From UMGS1387 sp045541355 (GTDB lineage Bacteria; Bacillota; Clostridia; Oscillospirales; CAG-382), in contig JAZQIW010000013.1 in the NCBI GenBank assembly GCA_045541355.1, positions 1 to 34,147 of the forward strand: DNA of 34,147 bases, read 5' to 3'. A program made the position numbers and the translations under genes. Positions 15,927-25,652 of this stretch are shown piece after piece. Within the stretch, counting starts at the first letter, position 1, and every line of letters begins with the position of its first letter. The notes below the pieces were generated by a model. That model saw only the letters and a list, made by a program, of their open reading frames with translations. It did no database searches and was not told where the DNA came from.

Positions 15927-17218
15927 CACGCTTCCTCCTGACTGCACTCTTCACCAACGCCTTCAAGAAAGTACACCGTATCAAGCTTTATCTTCTTTGA
16001 AACGGCTATCACCTCATCAAAGCTTATGCTTTTCAGCTTTTCCACAACAGCGTCGGGGCTCATAAAGTTGTCGCAAATTATTCTCGACATGAACCATGTG
16101 GCAAGAGATGCCTGGCTGTCCTCAAGAGTCTTATAGCTGTTTATCAGAGAAAGTCTTGCCGCCTCAAATTCGTCCTGTGACACGACACCGTTTTGAATAT
16201 CCGAAAGCTCTGAGAGTATTGCAGCCTGTGCCTTTTCCTTATTCTCCGACTGTATGCCCGAGAGCACAAGCATAATTCCCTTATAGGAATCTGCAACAGC
16301 ACGGCAGAAATAGCAAAGGCTGAGCTTTTCTCTGACATTCATAAACAGTTTACTCATCGGAGAGCCGCCGTATATTTCGCAAAGGAGGCTCATGGCAACG
16401 CTGTCCTCATCGCCTATTTCAACCCCCGTTTTAAAGCCGAGGGCGAGCTTTCCTTGGGTTACGGGCATTTTTTCGGTAATCTGTCTTACAGTATCCCTTG
16501 CCGTTCCCGAAATGAAGGTTTTTGAAAGCGAAAGCGGCTTTCTCTCTATTGAGGAGAATATTTCCTTAAAGCCCGAACAAACCTTTTCCGTGTCCGTCTC
16601 ACCGCAAAAGAATATTTCAACCCTTGCAGAGGACAGCACGAATTTATAAAAATCATAAAGGCTCTTTTCGCTGACAGCCGGAATATCCTCAAGGCAGCCC
16701 TGCTCATTTATGCTGAATCTCTCACCCTCACAAAGTGATTCTATGCATTTTTCCTTGGCGTAGGAATTTTTATAGTTAATAATGGATTTAATTGTGTTTT
16801 CAAGGTCTGTCTTTTCGCTGTCAAGGATCTTTTTATCAAAGCCGCCGTCAACAATATAGGGATTAAAGACAAGCTCATAAAACATTTCTATTGCCTTATC
16901 GGTAAGCTTTTCATCCTTATCCGGAAGGAAAGAGTCCCTAAGATAATCACACTCATAGCAGAGAATGAGTCTTTCGCCGCGTTTAAAGGTACGCATGGAA
17001 ACATTCATATCATAAAGATAGTCAAGTCTGTTATTAATCTCTGCAATACCCGGATACCTTTTACTTGCACGCAAAAGCACCCCCGACAAAAGCGAAAGCT
17101 TTGTTGTATATTCCTTTTCAAGGTCAAGCACAAAGCATACCTCAAAGAAATTTGTCTTGAATTTTGTCTGCGGCAAATAACCGAAATTTATGCCGTCGGC
17201 AATTCCTATTCTCTGCAT
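15926..17218 (-). CDS. M16 family peptidase-like protein without zinc motif (YfmF-like)
   Basis: The 430-residue protein matches the M16 fold in layout, but where HxxEH should occur it reads YPGIAEINNRLDYLYDMNVS, so it should be non-catalytic. The second half keeps KMPVTQGKLALGFKTG and EIYGGSPMSKLFMNVREKLS, typical of the substrate-binding partner with its R/Y pair. Active and inactive M16 subunits often dimerise. The ATG at 17218 with an AGAAGGA site is preferred over the GTG 11 codons earlier. It is the first gene of a five-gene operon driven by the promoter at 17275-17303. Confidence 0.85.
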   Translation of the reverse strand: MQRIGIADGINFGYLPQTKFKTNFFEVCFVLDLEKEYTTKLSLLSGVLLRASKRYPGIAEINNRLDYLYDMNVSMRTFKRGERLILCYECDYLRDSFLPDKDEKLTDKAIEMFYELVFNPYIVDGGFDKKILDSEKTDLENTIKSIINYKNSYAKEKCIESLCEGERFSINEQGCLEDIPAVSEKSLYDFYKFVLSSARVEIFFCGETDTEKVCSGFKEIFSSIERKPLSLSKTFISGTARDTVRQITEKMPVTQGKLALGFKTGVEIGDEDSVAMSLLCEIYGGSPMSKLFMNVREKLSLCYFCRAVADSYKGIMLVLSGIQSENKEKAQAAILSELSDIQNGVVSQDEFEAARLSLINSYKTLEDSQASLATWFMSRIICDNFMSPDAVVEKLKSISFDEVIAVSKKIKLDTVYFLEGVGEECSQEEA

Positions 17219-17274
17219 ATTATCCTTCTTTCCCTCTGCTGAAAACAGCACAAAAAGTCATTTTCTATCGTTAT

Positions 17275-17303
17275 ATTATAACTCTCTTTGCTTTTGCTGT
17301 AAA
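17275..17303 (-). promoter_or_regulatory. Sigma-A promoter of the M16-M16-lgt-folD-aroK operon
   Basis: On the minus strand: TTTACA (17303-17298), a 17-bp spacer, and TATAAT (17280-17275). A short palindrome GCTGTTTTCAGC (17238-17249) lies in the leader. There is no terminator between this promoter and the upstream giant gene, so read-through may add to expression. Confidence 0.75.
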
Positions 17304-17320
17304 CCGTACATATTCTAAAT

Positions 17321-20300
17321 TTACAAACAATTAACACCGTTTTTCGTCTTTTTTTCAAGATGTGTTTTTATAATGGCCGCCATCCTGACATCTCCCAGAA
17401 GCTCGCAGGTTTTGCTCAGCTTTTCAAGGCAAAGCTCATACAACATTCTTTCCTCTTTGCTGATTGAAGGCAGCCCCGCGCACAGCGTCTCTGAGGCAAA
17501 GGACAGCACTCTGCCGTAAATGCCCCGATTCCCGAGCTTTTTGTCGGCAAAGGAAAAGTCTTTTGTTCTGAGTATATAATTACAGAATGCAGCGACAAGA
17601 AACACTCCGCTTTTCTGCAATTCAAGCATTTCTATGCCGCACTCAAGCTTTTCCCTCAGCAGCTCTGTATTGCTTGTATAGCTGAGAAGGAGAACATCAA
17701 AAAAGAATATGGCGCAGTCTGTGTCGACAAGGCACCTTAGTGCATTATCGGAAAAAGGAAAAGGCTTATCCGTCAAAAGCAGTTTTTCACATTGTGTCAT
17801 AAGAGCGGTATTGACAAAAAGGCTCGTTGTACGGCTTTGTGTTTGCTCATAAAGCACAAAAAGGTCTTGTTTTATCAGCCCTTCATATTCATATGCAGTA
17901 TCGTAATCCTCTGCCGCGCCCACTGCAAAAACATATTTCTTTCTGTTATTGTCCGAAGGCACAAAGAAAGCATTTATTCTGTCCCGACATTCATATCTTG
18001 CGCCGCACCTTTGTCCGTTTTCCTGCTCACAATATCCGTAAACAAAGCACCTTGATGACGGGTGCTTTTCATCATCCGAGAAAAACACAAAGCCCGAGCT
18101 TATTTCATTCTTTCCCGAAAGCTCCCTTGACTTTGTAACCGAAAAGCATATTTTTTCGTCGCTGCAGGTTTCAACCGCTACAAGCTTTACGCTCTTACCC
18201 CACATTGCAAAGCACGTCACTTCATATTCCCTTTGCTTATATTCTCCTCTGTACAATGCACGGCATGGCGAAAGGCTGACAAGCTCTGCATTTTTACACA
18301 AATCAAAGCCTTCCTCGCCAAAAAGCAGTCTTTCGGAGCATTCCGTCTGTTCAAAGGCTCCCGGATATTCCGTTATTCTCCCTGAATTTACGTTCTTCAC
18401 AAAGGAAAACAGCATACCCTCACGGCTTACAAAGAAAGAAATGGCATCTGACGAAAGCAGGTGATATTCCCCTAACAGCGGATTCGGCGATACAACGGGC
18501 GTTATGGCTTTTCCCGACACCGCAGCCGAAAGCACCCCTGCCCTTTCCATTCTTTCCGATGATGCAGAGTTTTTGCTCTTTTGCATATACTCATAGAGTC
18601 TTTCGCACGTCTCATCAAAGCTTTGCTCTGTACTTCTGACAATTCCCATTTCGGCACACCTTCTGTCATGGGACAGGGACAAGACAAGCTCATTCTCAAG
18701 CAAAGAGCCTTTTTGCACCATGTCCGCACCGACGGCAACCGTTCTTTTATTCTTTGTTTTTCCTTCGACACCCTCACAAAATTTATTTTTATGAAGGACA
18801 TCCGCAAAGAGGTGAACAGAGCTTTCCCTGTTAAAAAAGTGTGCCGCATCATTGCCGCTTGATAATACAAGGCTCGTTCTTGCATCCGAAAAAACGGGGC
18901 AAAAGTTTTCCCTTCCCACTCTCTCAAGGCTCGGCACAAAGCAAAACAGGCAGCCTGTCCTCTCGCTTCCCTCTCCCGACAGCCGCTTTAGTGCAAGGCG
19001 TACACGGACAAGGTGAGAGGTGTTCTTCTGTGCCGTAAAGGAAAGGGTACAGGCATAGGAATTTGTATTTCTCAGGGTAAAGCGGTTTTCATAAACAATT
19101 TTTCCCCTGCCCTCCTTCAAAACAGCCCCCTTCAGTACATTAACCTTTTCTTCACCCACAAAAACAAAAGCCTCAAAAGAACGGCGGCGGCATCCTTTTG
19201 CGGGCTTTGCGATAACAGAAAAGTCACCGTAGCGCATTGTTATTTCCCTTTCCCCTGCACAAACGCCGACAAGCTCTGTTCCGATTTCGGCATTTTGGGT
19301 TATACGGGAGGCTTTACAGCGTTCATTATCCGAGCAATCCCCGTTCATTTTATGCTTTTTTCTCGAAGTTTTCTCGACATATGCGCTATAAGGTATTTTT
19401 TCCTCATTCAGTTCATATGCCGAATGCATTTTTTTATCGGAATAAAACCATCTTCGCACCCTGCCGTTATCAAGAAGATTTGCCGCGGCACATATACTCA
19501 TTCCCGCGTGGTGGGACATTACGCATCTTACTATGCCAAAGCTCTTATCCGTATCACCTCGCTCAAAATCCACGCTTTCCCAAAAGCCGAATTTCCCGTA
19601 TGCGCCGATTTTTTCAAGGTTACAAAGGTTATTAACCACCTCACTCGGCGACATTTCAAGCATAAGAAACGAGCTATAAGGGGAAATGACCTTTTGCTCC
19701 GCCGCGGTACTCAATGCCATTTTTTCTCTGCCAAAGGCAAAGTATTTATAATTCATATGTCTGTCAAGCTCATTATAGCAGCTTTCGGATATGCCGAAAA
19801 CGCTCTTTTTTCCCGTACTCGCCGCCCCTTCCTTCATGCTCTCATATGCAAAGTGAAGTGCCTCATAGACAAGAGAGCCTTCCTTGGTTTCAAGAAAAAT
19901 TTCAGGCATGAAATATTCAAACACCGTTCCGCTCCATGAGCAGATTCCAAGATAGCCTCTGCCCTCGGTAAAGCGTCTTGACAGCCTTTCATAATGCTCT
20001 CTCTCCACCCTTCTTGATGCCGTTGCCACATAGCTTAAAAGTCTTGCTTCACTCATGAGCATATCATAACAGTTTCTGTCAAATTCGATTTTTCCCTTAT
20101 CGCACAGAGCACCGATATAGAACAGCTTTCTTTTTTTATTATATAAAAATTCAATATTCATGCTTGACAGCATTTTTTCAATTCTATCGGCTATTCTTTT
20201 TCCTTCATCATCCTCCGTTTCCTCCAAAAGTGCACCCTTAAGTGCATAAAGGCACGCCGCATAGTTTCCTATATCCACGCTTGAGAGGTATTTGGGCTCC

Positions 20301-23074
20301 ATTACAGTTTTTGTAAAAACATCATACCAATTAAACAAAAGTCCCTCATGCTTTTCAAGGCTTTCTACCGTATCAAGGCATTTTTCAAGCCTCATGTACA
20401 TTTCGCTCCTGTCAACAAAGCCGAGCCTGTATGCCGATGCCACCGACAAAAGATAAAGACCGATATTTGTAGGAGATGTCATTCTTGCCGTTTTCTCCAC
20501 AGGATAGAAGGAAATATTATCGGGAGGAAGATAATTTGTATCTGCATTTACCCATCTTTCAAAAAAGCTCCATGTGTCACGGGTATATTTTAAGAGACGT
20601 TCTCTTACATCCGACATCAAGGGTGCTTTTTTTGAGGTAATATTCTTTGAGGACAAATAGCACATAACGGGAAAAAGCATCCACAAAAGGGCAAGAAGTC
20701 TCAAAACCACTCCCCGCGAGAACACAAACAGCACCGCTGCACACACCGCCGAAAAAAGATTCTTTCTCACATATCCCAAAAGCCCGTCATTTTTTTCGGC
20801 ATCATTCTGGGCACTCGTTGTCCATTCAAGCATTTTTTTATGGCTGATATACATTCTGAAAAGTGCTCTGAACACAGCATCGGCACTTACCTCAGCGCTT
20901 TTTGGAATGGAGGCGAGATTAAACAAGGTTTTAAGCAGCTCACAAAAAACTCCCCCGTATACGCCCCTCGAATAAAAAATTCTTCCCGAATTGTTTAGCA
21001 AAAGCTTTTTTCCCGACCACAGCACCGACCTCAAAAAAGGCAGCACATATACAGTAAGGGCGGCACTTACGACAAGATACAAAATCTCGTTCTCAAAAAC
21101 CATGGCGCAAAAAACCGAAAGCAGCGTAAACACAGGCAAAAATGCGCTGTATATATTCTCCCACATAAAAAATCTCGGTGCAAGTCCGATTTTATTCTTT
21201 ATTCTTTCTCCCTTTACGTTTTTCACCCGAGAAAGCAGGAAGGGAATATTCTGAACATCTCCCCTTATCCATCTATGAAGGCGTTTATAATAGGAAAGCT
21301 CCTCGCGGGGAAACGAATCGGTAAAGGAAACATCCGAAACATAGGCACATCTAAGTCTTGCCCCCTCGGGTGCATCATGGCTGAGCACACTGTTATGCTC
21401 AAATTCCATATTTCCGCAAAGTGTTTTATAAAAGCAGTTTTTTTCAAACATACCTTTACCGCAGAATATGCTTCTTCCGAAAAGCGGCATGGCACCGTCA
21501 ATCTCTGCCGTACTATAACTGTCTATGCCTCCGTGTCCGCACATGAAACGGGTAAAAAAGCTGCTCATGGCGCTGTCAAGGGTTGTATTCATCCTTGGCT
21601 GGAGTATTCCGAAGCCTTTTACCACAACCGAGTTTTTCTCATCCACAACAGGCTCATTTTGCGGATGCAGCATTATTCCCACAAGCTTTTTTATACAGTC
21701 AAAGGCAGGGTTTGTATCGGCATCAAGGGTAAGAACATACTTAATTGATGAGCACTTTTTTTCATCCGGCTTTATACTTCCGTCGCAAAACACGTCACCC
21801 TTATTACACAAAAGGCTGCAAAGGGCTCCGATAGCCCCCCTTTTTCTCTCATGTGCCATGTATGCCCCTTCCCCCTCGGAGTATTCACGGCGTCTGACAA
21901 AAAGAAAGAACACATCCCCGTATTTTTGTCTCAATTTCCTTATTTCAAGGTTTGCGTTTTTTACAATTTTCTCATCCTCATCATCCCATTCCTTATCGCT
22001 ATCGCGCAAATCCGCAAGAATACCGAAATACACGTTTTCTCCGCCGTTTGAAAAATACATATCCTCAAGTCTTTCAAAAACCCCCTCATCCCTTCCCGTC
22101 AGAAGAGTAGCCGTGACACAAAGTACACCGTGGTTATCGGGAATCTTATCTATCTCTACCCTCGGCAGTCTATACGGCTTTATAAGCTTTGAAAAGAATT
22201 TATTGAGAATCAGCTTTGCACAACCATAAACCGAGAAAAATGACAGCACGAAAAACGGCGAGGCAAGGCAAAGCAAAAGTGTAAACAGGCATGACAGAAA
22301 AAAGAGCAAAAACACATACTGTTCCGCACACGCAGGCTTATCGCAGAGATACGCTCCTATATGTTTTCTCTCGTCTTCGGTTGCCGCACTGCAGGCAGCA
22401 ACAATACGTTCTGCCGTCTTTATTTCGGATATTTTCCTTTTCCTTGCCAGTCTTTCAAGGTTATATCTATAACTCATTCTTGTATTCTTTGACAGGCGGC
22501 AATAGAGCCCGGCAGGATCCCGCAAAAGAACATTTTCTGTTCTATTACCCGAAAAGCCTGCTTCCTCATCGACAGAGAGAAGGTTATCGAGAGACACAAA
22601 GAGTCTTTCAATTTTTTCCGACGCATCCTCCTTTGTATTCTCAAAGCTGTCAAGAAAAGCCCGGCAGATACTGCTGCACACGGCGCATCTAAGCAAAAGA
22701 GTAAAAAGTCCCGAGCATGAAAGGCTTGGATTATACCTTTCATTAACGAAACAAAACAGACGTCTGACCGCATCCTCATCAAGCGGTGTTTTGATTTTTT
22801 CGGTGAAGTTACAAAACAGGCTATAATATTTATACACCCTTTTAAAGAAAGGGATTTGTCTTATATCTCCCCTCACGCACTCCTCGAGTCTCGGGTAATT
22901 TTCGCAAAACCATTTTACCGTATTTTCGGGAAATTCCGTTACGGAACACGGTCTCTCGGCATATTTTTTCAGATTTGAAAGTTCTTTTTTAATCTGCCGT
23001 TTTACAGATACACCGTGTTTATTATCATTTTCCCTATTTTCATACTCTTGCAAAAGCAATCTGATGTCTGACAT
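17321..23074 (-). CDS. Cyclic beta-1,2-glucan synthase-like protein (GT84/glucoamylase-like; GH94 part apparently degenerate)
   Basis: The product has 1917 residues. After a soluble N-terminus, membrane helices lie at about 252-290. A family-84-like glycosyltransferase domain follows, with LTLDADT (448-454), GFGILQPRMN and YKRLHRWIRGDVQNIPFL (596-613). More helices lie at about 640-690 and 775-805. A glucoamylase-like domain spans about 830-1215 (NIGLYLLS, SWSGTVFEYFMPEIF, GISES, MSHHAGMS). The C-terminal roughly 650 residues resemble the beta-sandwich start of a GH94 domain, but the catalytic barrel is short and lacks its usual acidic and His-rich motifs. NdvB-type synthases reach about 2800 residues. 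It is likely a polysaccharide or glycan synthase at the membrane; the exact product is unknown. An AAAGGA site precedes the ATG. Confidence 0.8.
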   Translation of the reverse strand: MSDIRLLLQEYENRENDNKHGVSVKRQIKKELSNLKKYAERPCSVTEFPENTVKWFCENYPRLEECVRGDIRQIPFFKRVYKYYSLFCNFTEKIKTPLDEDAVRRLFCFVNERYNPSLSCSGLFTLLLRCAVCSSICRAFLDSFENTKEDASEKIERLFVSLDNLLSVDEEAGFSGNRTENVLLRDPAGLYCRLSKNTRMSYRYNLERLARKRKISEIKTAERIVAACSAATEDERKHIGAYLCDKPACAEQYVFLLFFLSCLFTLLLCLASPFFVLSFFSVYGCAKLILNKFFSKLIKPYRLPRVEIDKIPDNHGVLCVTATLLTGRDEGVFERLEDMYFSNGGENVYFGILADLRDSDKEWDDEDEKIVKNANLEIRKLRQKYGDVFFLFVRRREYSEGEGAYMAHERKRGAIGALCSLLCNKGDVFCDGSIKPDEKKCSSIKYVLTLDADTNPAFDCIKKLVGIMLHPQNEPVVDEKNSVVVKGFGILQPRMNTTLDSAMSSFFTRFMCGHGGIDSYSTAEIDGAMPLFGRSIFCGKGMFEKNCFYKTLCGNMEFEHNSVLSHDAPEGARLRCAYVSDVSFTDSFPREELSYYKRLHRWIRGDVQNIPFLLSRVKNVKGERIKNKIGLAPRFFMWENIYSAFLPVFTLLSVFCAMVFENEILYLVVSAALTVYVLPFLRSVLWSGKKLLLNNSGRIFYSRGVYGGVFCELLKTLFNLASIPKSAEVSADAVFRALFRMYISHKKMLEWTTSAQNDAEKNDGLLGYVRKNLFSAVCAAVLFVFSRGVVLRLLALLWMLFPVMCYLSSKNITSKKAPLMSDVRERLLKYTRDTWSFFERWVNADTNYLPPDNISFYPVEKTARMTSPTNIGLYLLSVASAYRLGFVDRSEMYMRLEKCLDTVESLEKHEGLLFNWYDVFTKTVMEPKYLSSVDIGNYAACLYALKGALLEETEDDEGKRIADRIEKMLSSMNIEFLYNKKRKLFYIGALCDKGKIEFDRNCYDMLMSEARLLSYVATASRRVEREHYERLSRRFTEGRGYLGICSWSGTVFEYFMPEIFLETKEGSLVYEALHFAYESMKEGAASTGKKSVFGISESCYNELDRHMNYKYFAFGREKMALSTAAEQKVISPYSSFLMLEMSPSEVVNNLCNLEKIGAYGKFGFWESVDFERGDTDKSFGIVRCVMSHHAGMSICAAANLLDNGRVRRWFYSDKKMHSAYELNEEKIPYSAYVEKTSRKKHKMNGDCSDNERCKASRITQNAEIGTELVGVCAGEREITMRYGDFSVIAKPAKGCRRRSFEAFVFVGEEKVNVLKGAVLKEGRGKIVYENRFTLRNTNSYACTLSFTAQKNTSHLVRVRLALKRLSGEGSERTGCLFCFVPSLERVGRENFCPVFSDARTSLVLSSGNDAAHFFNRESSVHLFADVLHKNKFCEGVEGKTKNKRTVAVGADMVQKGSLLENELVLSLSHDRRCAEMGIVRSTEQSFDETCERLYEYMQKSKNSASSERMERAGVLSAAVSGKAITPVVSPNPLLGEYHLLSSDAISFFVSREGMLFSFVKNVNSGRITEYPGAFEQTECSERLLFGEEGFDLCKNAELVSLSPCRALYRGEYKQREYEVTCFAMWGKSVKLVAVETCSDEKICFSVTKSRELSGKNEISSGFVFFSDDEKHPSSRCFVYGYCEQENGQRCGARYECRDRINAFFVPSDNNRKKYVFAVGAAEDYDTAYEYEGLIKQDLFVLYEQTQSRTTSLFVNTALMTQCEKLLLTDKPFPFSDNALRCLVDTDCAIFFFDVLLLSYTSNTELLREKLECGIEMLELQKSGVFLVAAFCNYILRTKDFSFADKKLGNRGIYGRVLSFASETLCAGLPSISKEERMLYELCLEKLSKTCELLGDVRMAAIIKTHLEKKTKNGVNCL

Positions 23075-23212
23075 TTTTCATTTCCTTTACCGACTTTTTT
23101 TGATTAGTTTTTGCCAAGGCAAGAAAATTTATTCTTTTTGCTTTTTTTGATACTTTTTTTACCGTTTTTTTATTAGTTAGTTTTTGTTTGGCAGGAGTTT
23201 TGCTGCTTTTTA

Positions 23213-23385
23213 AGTTACATTTTTGTCTGACAGGAAGTAACTAAAAAAATAAAAATTCGCTGATGCAAAAAAAAACATCAGCGAATCACTTCACTCGAGA
23301 ATATTGCGTTTTGATTAAACCCCGAAAAGAAAAGTTGAAATTGCGGTTTCTTTTGGCAAACCTTTTCTTTTTCTAAAGAAAAGGT
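23213..23385. repeat. Composite palindromic intergenic element, copy III
   Basis: A decayed left arm (AGTTAC 23213-23218 / GTAACT 23237-23242, then AAAAAAATAAAAATTCG) precedes a central 11-bp stem ATTCGCTGATG (23255-23265)/CATCAGCGAAT (23276-23286). The linker CACTTCACTCGAGAATATTG (23287-23306) follows, then a right arm palindrome ACCTTTTCTTT/AAAGAAAAGGT (23360-23370, 23375-23385). It occupies most of the 328-base gap between two co-directional minus-strand genes. The rest of that gap, 23087-23212, is T-rich and looks like further decayed arm sequence. Confidence 0.75.
23243..23286 (-). terminator. Intrinsic terminator after the histidine kinase gene, formed by repeat copy III
   Basis: Read on the minus strand, the central stem of copy III (23286-23276 with 23265-23255) is followed by TTTTTATTTTTTT, a strong T-run. 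This should end the two-component transcript before the giant synthase gene. Confidence 0.7.
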
Positions 23386-23402
23386 GGAAATGTTAAAAAA
23401 AC

Positions 23403-24953
23403 TCATACGGTTTTAAGCTCAAACCAGAAGGTGCTGCCCTGACCGATTTTTGTTTCAACACCGTATCTTGCACCATGCATTATGAGGATTTCCTTAACGA
23501 TGGAAAGTCCGATACCCGAACCTACAAGATTTCTTTTGTGGGATTTTTCGGTTTTGTAGTATCTGTCCCAAATATATGGAAGCTCTTCGTGGTCTATGCC
23601 ATCACCGTTATCGGTAATTTCAACCCTTACGGTCTTGTCCTTTTCATTAACTTTCTGGCAAAGCTTTACGGTCTTTGGGAAATTTGCGTAATTTACGGCA
23701 TTGTCGACAAGGTTGTGAATCACCTGTGTGATTTTTGTAACATCGCAGGTGACAAAAACGTGCTTGTCACACTCAAAGGTTATTGAAAAATCCTTGTCCG
23801 AAAGCAGACTTTCATATCTTGCAGTTGTTCTTTCGAGAATCTCCGTAAGATTTGCCCTTTGCATATCTGCCTTTTCCATGCCGTTTTGAAGTCTTGACAG
23901 GTCAAGCACGCTGTTTACAAACTCTGACAGCCTGTTTGCCTCGTCTATTATTACCTGCACGTTTTCTGCATTGTTCTCTCCCGGTATATCCCTCATCGCC
24001 TCGGCATATCCGACAATCATCGTAAGGGGTGTTCGCATATCATGAGAGACATTTGCCATAAGCTCGCGTCTGAGCGAGTCAACCTTACCAAGCTCCCTTG
24101 AAGCATAGTTCAAGGTATCTGTAAGCTCTTCGATTTCTCGGTAGCCCTTACCGTCAAACTCGGTATCAAAATTACCCTTTGCAAGATTCTTTGCCGAAGT
24201 ATTAATCTTTTCAATAGGGCGTGATATCTTCTTTGCAATCAAAAACGAAAACAGCAAAGACAAAATAACGGTGAAAACAGAGCATACGCCAAGCTGTGCT
24301 CTTAAAGTTACAACCGTTGAATCAAGGGGAGATATTCTTGTATCTGCCACTACCATGATTTCGGAGCCGTCCTCAAGTACTGCAATTTTGGCAAACAAAA
24401 GGTCATTATGTCTTCCGATGTTATCAAAAAAAGCAGGTCTCGGAACAGGCTCAAAGTATTCTCTGAAGTTCTTTCTGCTGTTGGGTGTAATGCCGGTCTT
24501 TTCCTCTGTGTCGCTGTCAATAATGCCAAAGGCATCGTTGAGTGTTTCGTCCTCGGAATAGTATCTTACAAATTCCCCTCCGTTTTCGAGTGCCTCCTCA
24601 TAAAGACTCCACATACCGTATGAGCCCCAGCCGTAGGTTACCGAGTCAAAGGTTTCTCCGGAGCTGTAAAGGCTTTCAAAGGCGGTGGTGTCGATTACTC
24701 GGATATTTATATCTCCGTTACTTGAAAGAAAGAGTATTCTGTTCTCTATATCCTCGCTTTGCATTTCATTGATTACAGTCTCGGTGGTTGTTTTAAGCTC
24801 CTGCGTCTTAATATTGGCATAAAAAACCCCAAGCAGAACTGTCTGAACAAGCCACAAGGTCGAAAGCAAAACAAACGTCGGAACAAGCATAAACCCGAAA
24901 ATCTTCCAGCGTATGCGGCTTGATTTTCTGTCAGTATTACTACTCTGCTTCAA
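23403..24953 (-). CDS. Sensor histidine kinase
   Basis: The 516-residue membrane kinase has a first helix at about 18-42, an extracytoplasmic sensor region at about 43-219, a second helix at about 220-240, a HAMP domain at about 241-293 and an HisKA domain with the phospho-accepting His304 in ANVSHDMRTPLTMIVGY. HATPase boxes follow: NLVDNAVNYA (414-423), DNGDGID (448-454) and GSGIGLSIVKEI (478-489). The signal is unknown. It pairs with the response regulator encoded just upstream, overlapping it by 14 bases. The only usable start is TTG 24953, since a stop lies close upstream in frame and no ATG precedes the first helix. Confidence 0.93.
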   Translation of the reverse strand: MKQSSNTDRKSSRIRWKIFGFMLVPTFVLLSTLWLVQTVLLGVFYANIKTQELKTTTETVINEMQSEDIENRILFLSSNGDINIRVIDTTAFESLYSSGETFDSVTYGWGSYGMWSLYEEALENGGEFVRYYSEDETLNDAFGIIDSDTEEKTGITPNSRKNFREYFEPVPRPAFFDNIGRHNDLLFAKIAVLEDGSEIMVVADTRISPLDSTVVTLRAQLGVCSVFTVILSLLFSFLIAKKISRPIEKINTSAKNLAKGNFDTEFDGKGYREIEELTDTLNYASRELGKVDSLRRELMANVSHDMRTPLTMIVGYAEAMRDIPGENNAENVQVIIDEANRLSEFVNSVLDLSRLQNGMEKADMQRANLTEILERTTARYESLLSDKDFSITFECDKHVFVTCDVTKITQVIHNLVDNAVNYANFPKTVKLCQKVNEKDKTVRVEITDNGDGIDHEELPYIWDRYYKTEKSHKRNLVGSGIGLSIVKEILIMHGARYGVETKIGQGSTFWFELKTV

Positions 24954-25605
24954 AGCGGTATCCCACCCCTCTAAGTGTTACTATAAGTCCCGAATACGAG
25001 CCAAGGTTCTTTCTCAAAAGCTTTATGTGGGTGTCAAGCGTTCTGTCATCGCCGAAGAAATCATATCCCCACACATTACTTATAAGCTTTTCTCTTGTAA
25101 GGGCAATACCCTTATTCTTTATGAGATAAAACAAAAGGTCATATTCCTTAGGTGTCAGGTCAACCTTCCTTGAATCGACATAAACAATTCTTCCCGCAAA
25201 GTCAACGCGAAGTCCCTCATATTCAAAAACGTCAGCGGCAACGGTGCTTGTTCTTTTTATAATCGCCGCCACCCTCATCATAAGCTCTTTGGGTGAAAAG
25301 GGCTTTACCACGTAGTCATCTACTCCCACCTCAAAGCCGTGGAGTCTGTCATATTCCTCTCCCCTTGCAGACAGCATTATGACAGGTGTTCTCTTAGTCT
25401 TTCTCAGTTCTCTGCACACTGTAAAGCCGTCAACATCGGGAAGCATTATATCAAGTATTACAAGGTCAAAATCCTTATGTCTTAAAAGCTCTGTTGCTGT
25501 CATACCATCGCCTGCCTCAACAACATCATAGCCTTCAAACACAGCATATTTACTTATAAGCTTTCTTATCTTTTCTTCATCATCTACAATTAAAAGCTTA
25601 TACAT
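24940..25605 (-). CDS. OmpR/PhoB-family response regulator
   Basis: The 221-residue protein has a receiver domain with acidic pocket Asp8/Asp9, phospho-acceptor Asp52 (LVILDIMLPDVDG) and Lys101 (VVKPFS). A C-terminal winged helix follows, with LTPKEYDLLFYLIKNKG, RTLDTHIKLLRKNL and the terminal LRGVGYRFE. It should control genes by binding tandem DNA repeats when phosphorylated by the overlapping kinase. The start has a GGAGGG site. Two 11-bp direct repeats upstream (25651-25672) overlap its own -35 region and may be its binding site. Confidence 0.95.
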   Translation of the reverse strand: MYKLLIVDDEEKIRKLISKYAVFEGYDVVEAGDGMTATELLRHKDFDLVILDIMLPDVDGFTVCRELRKTKRTPVIMLSARGEEYDRLHGFEVGVDDYVVKPFSPKELMMRVAAIIKRTSTVAADVFEYEGLRVDFAGRIVYVDSRKVDLTPKEYDLLFYLIKNKGIALTREKLISNVWGYDFFGDDRTLDTHIKLLRKNLGSYSGLIVTLRGVGYRFEAE

Positions 25606-25623
25606 AACCCACCCTCCAGTTGC

Positions 25624-25652
25624 ATTATTCTGTTTTTAGTCTATTTGTTCAA
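25624..25652 (-). promoter_or_regulatory. Probable promoter of the two-component operon
   Basis: On the minus strand: TTGAAC (25652-25647), a 17-bp spacer, and AATAAT (25629-25624). It is weaker than other promoters in the window, as would suit an activated or autoregulated gene. Confidence 0.5.

Noticed and set aside
19013..19939. A long forward-strand frame of about 300 codons inside the giant synthase gene
   Set aside because: It is antisense to an intact domain-bearing gene, has no ribosome site, and its composition is unlike real proteins here. Other antisense frames at 7137-7652, 8330-9001, 9125-9832, 28368-28829 and 29934-30653 were rejected likewise.
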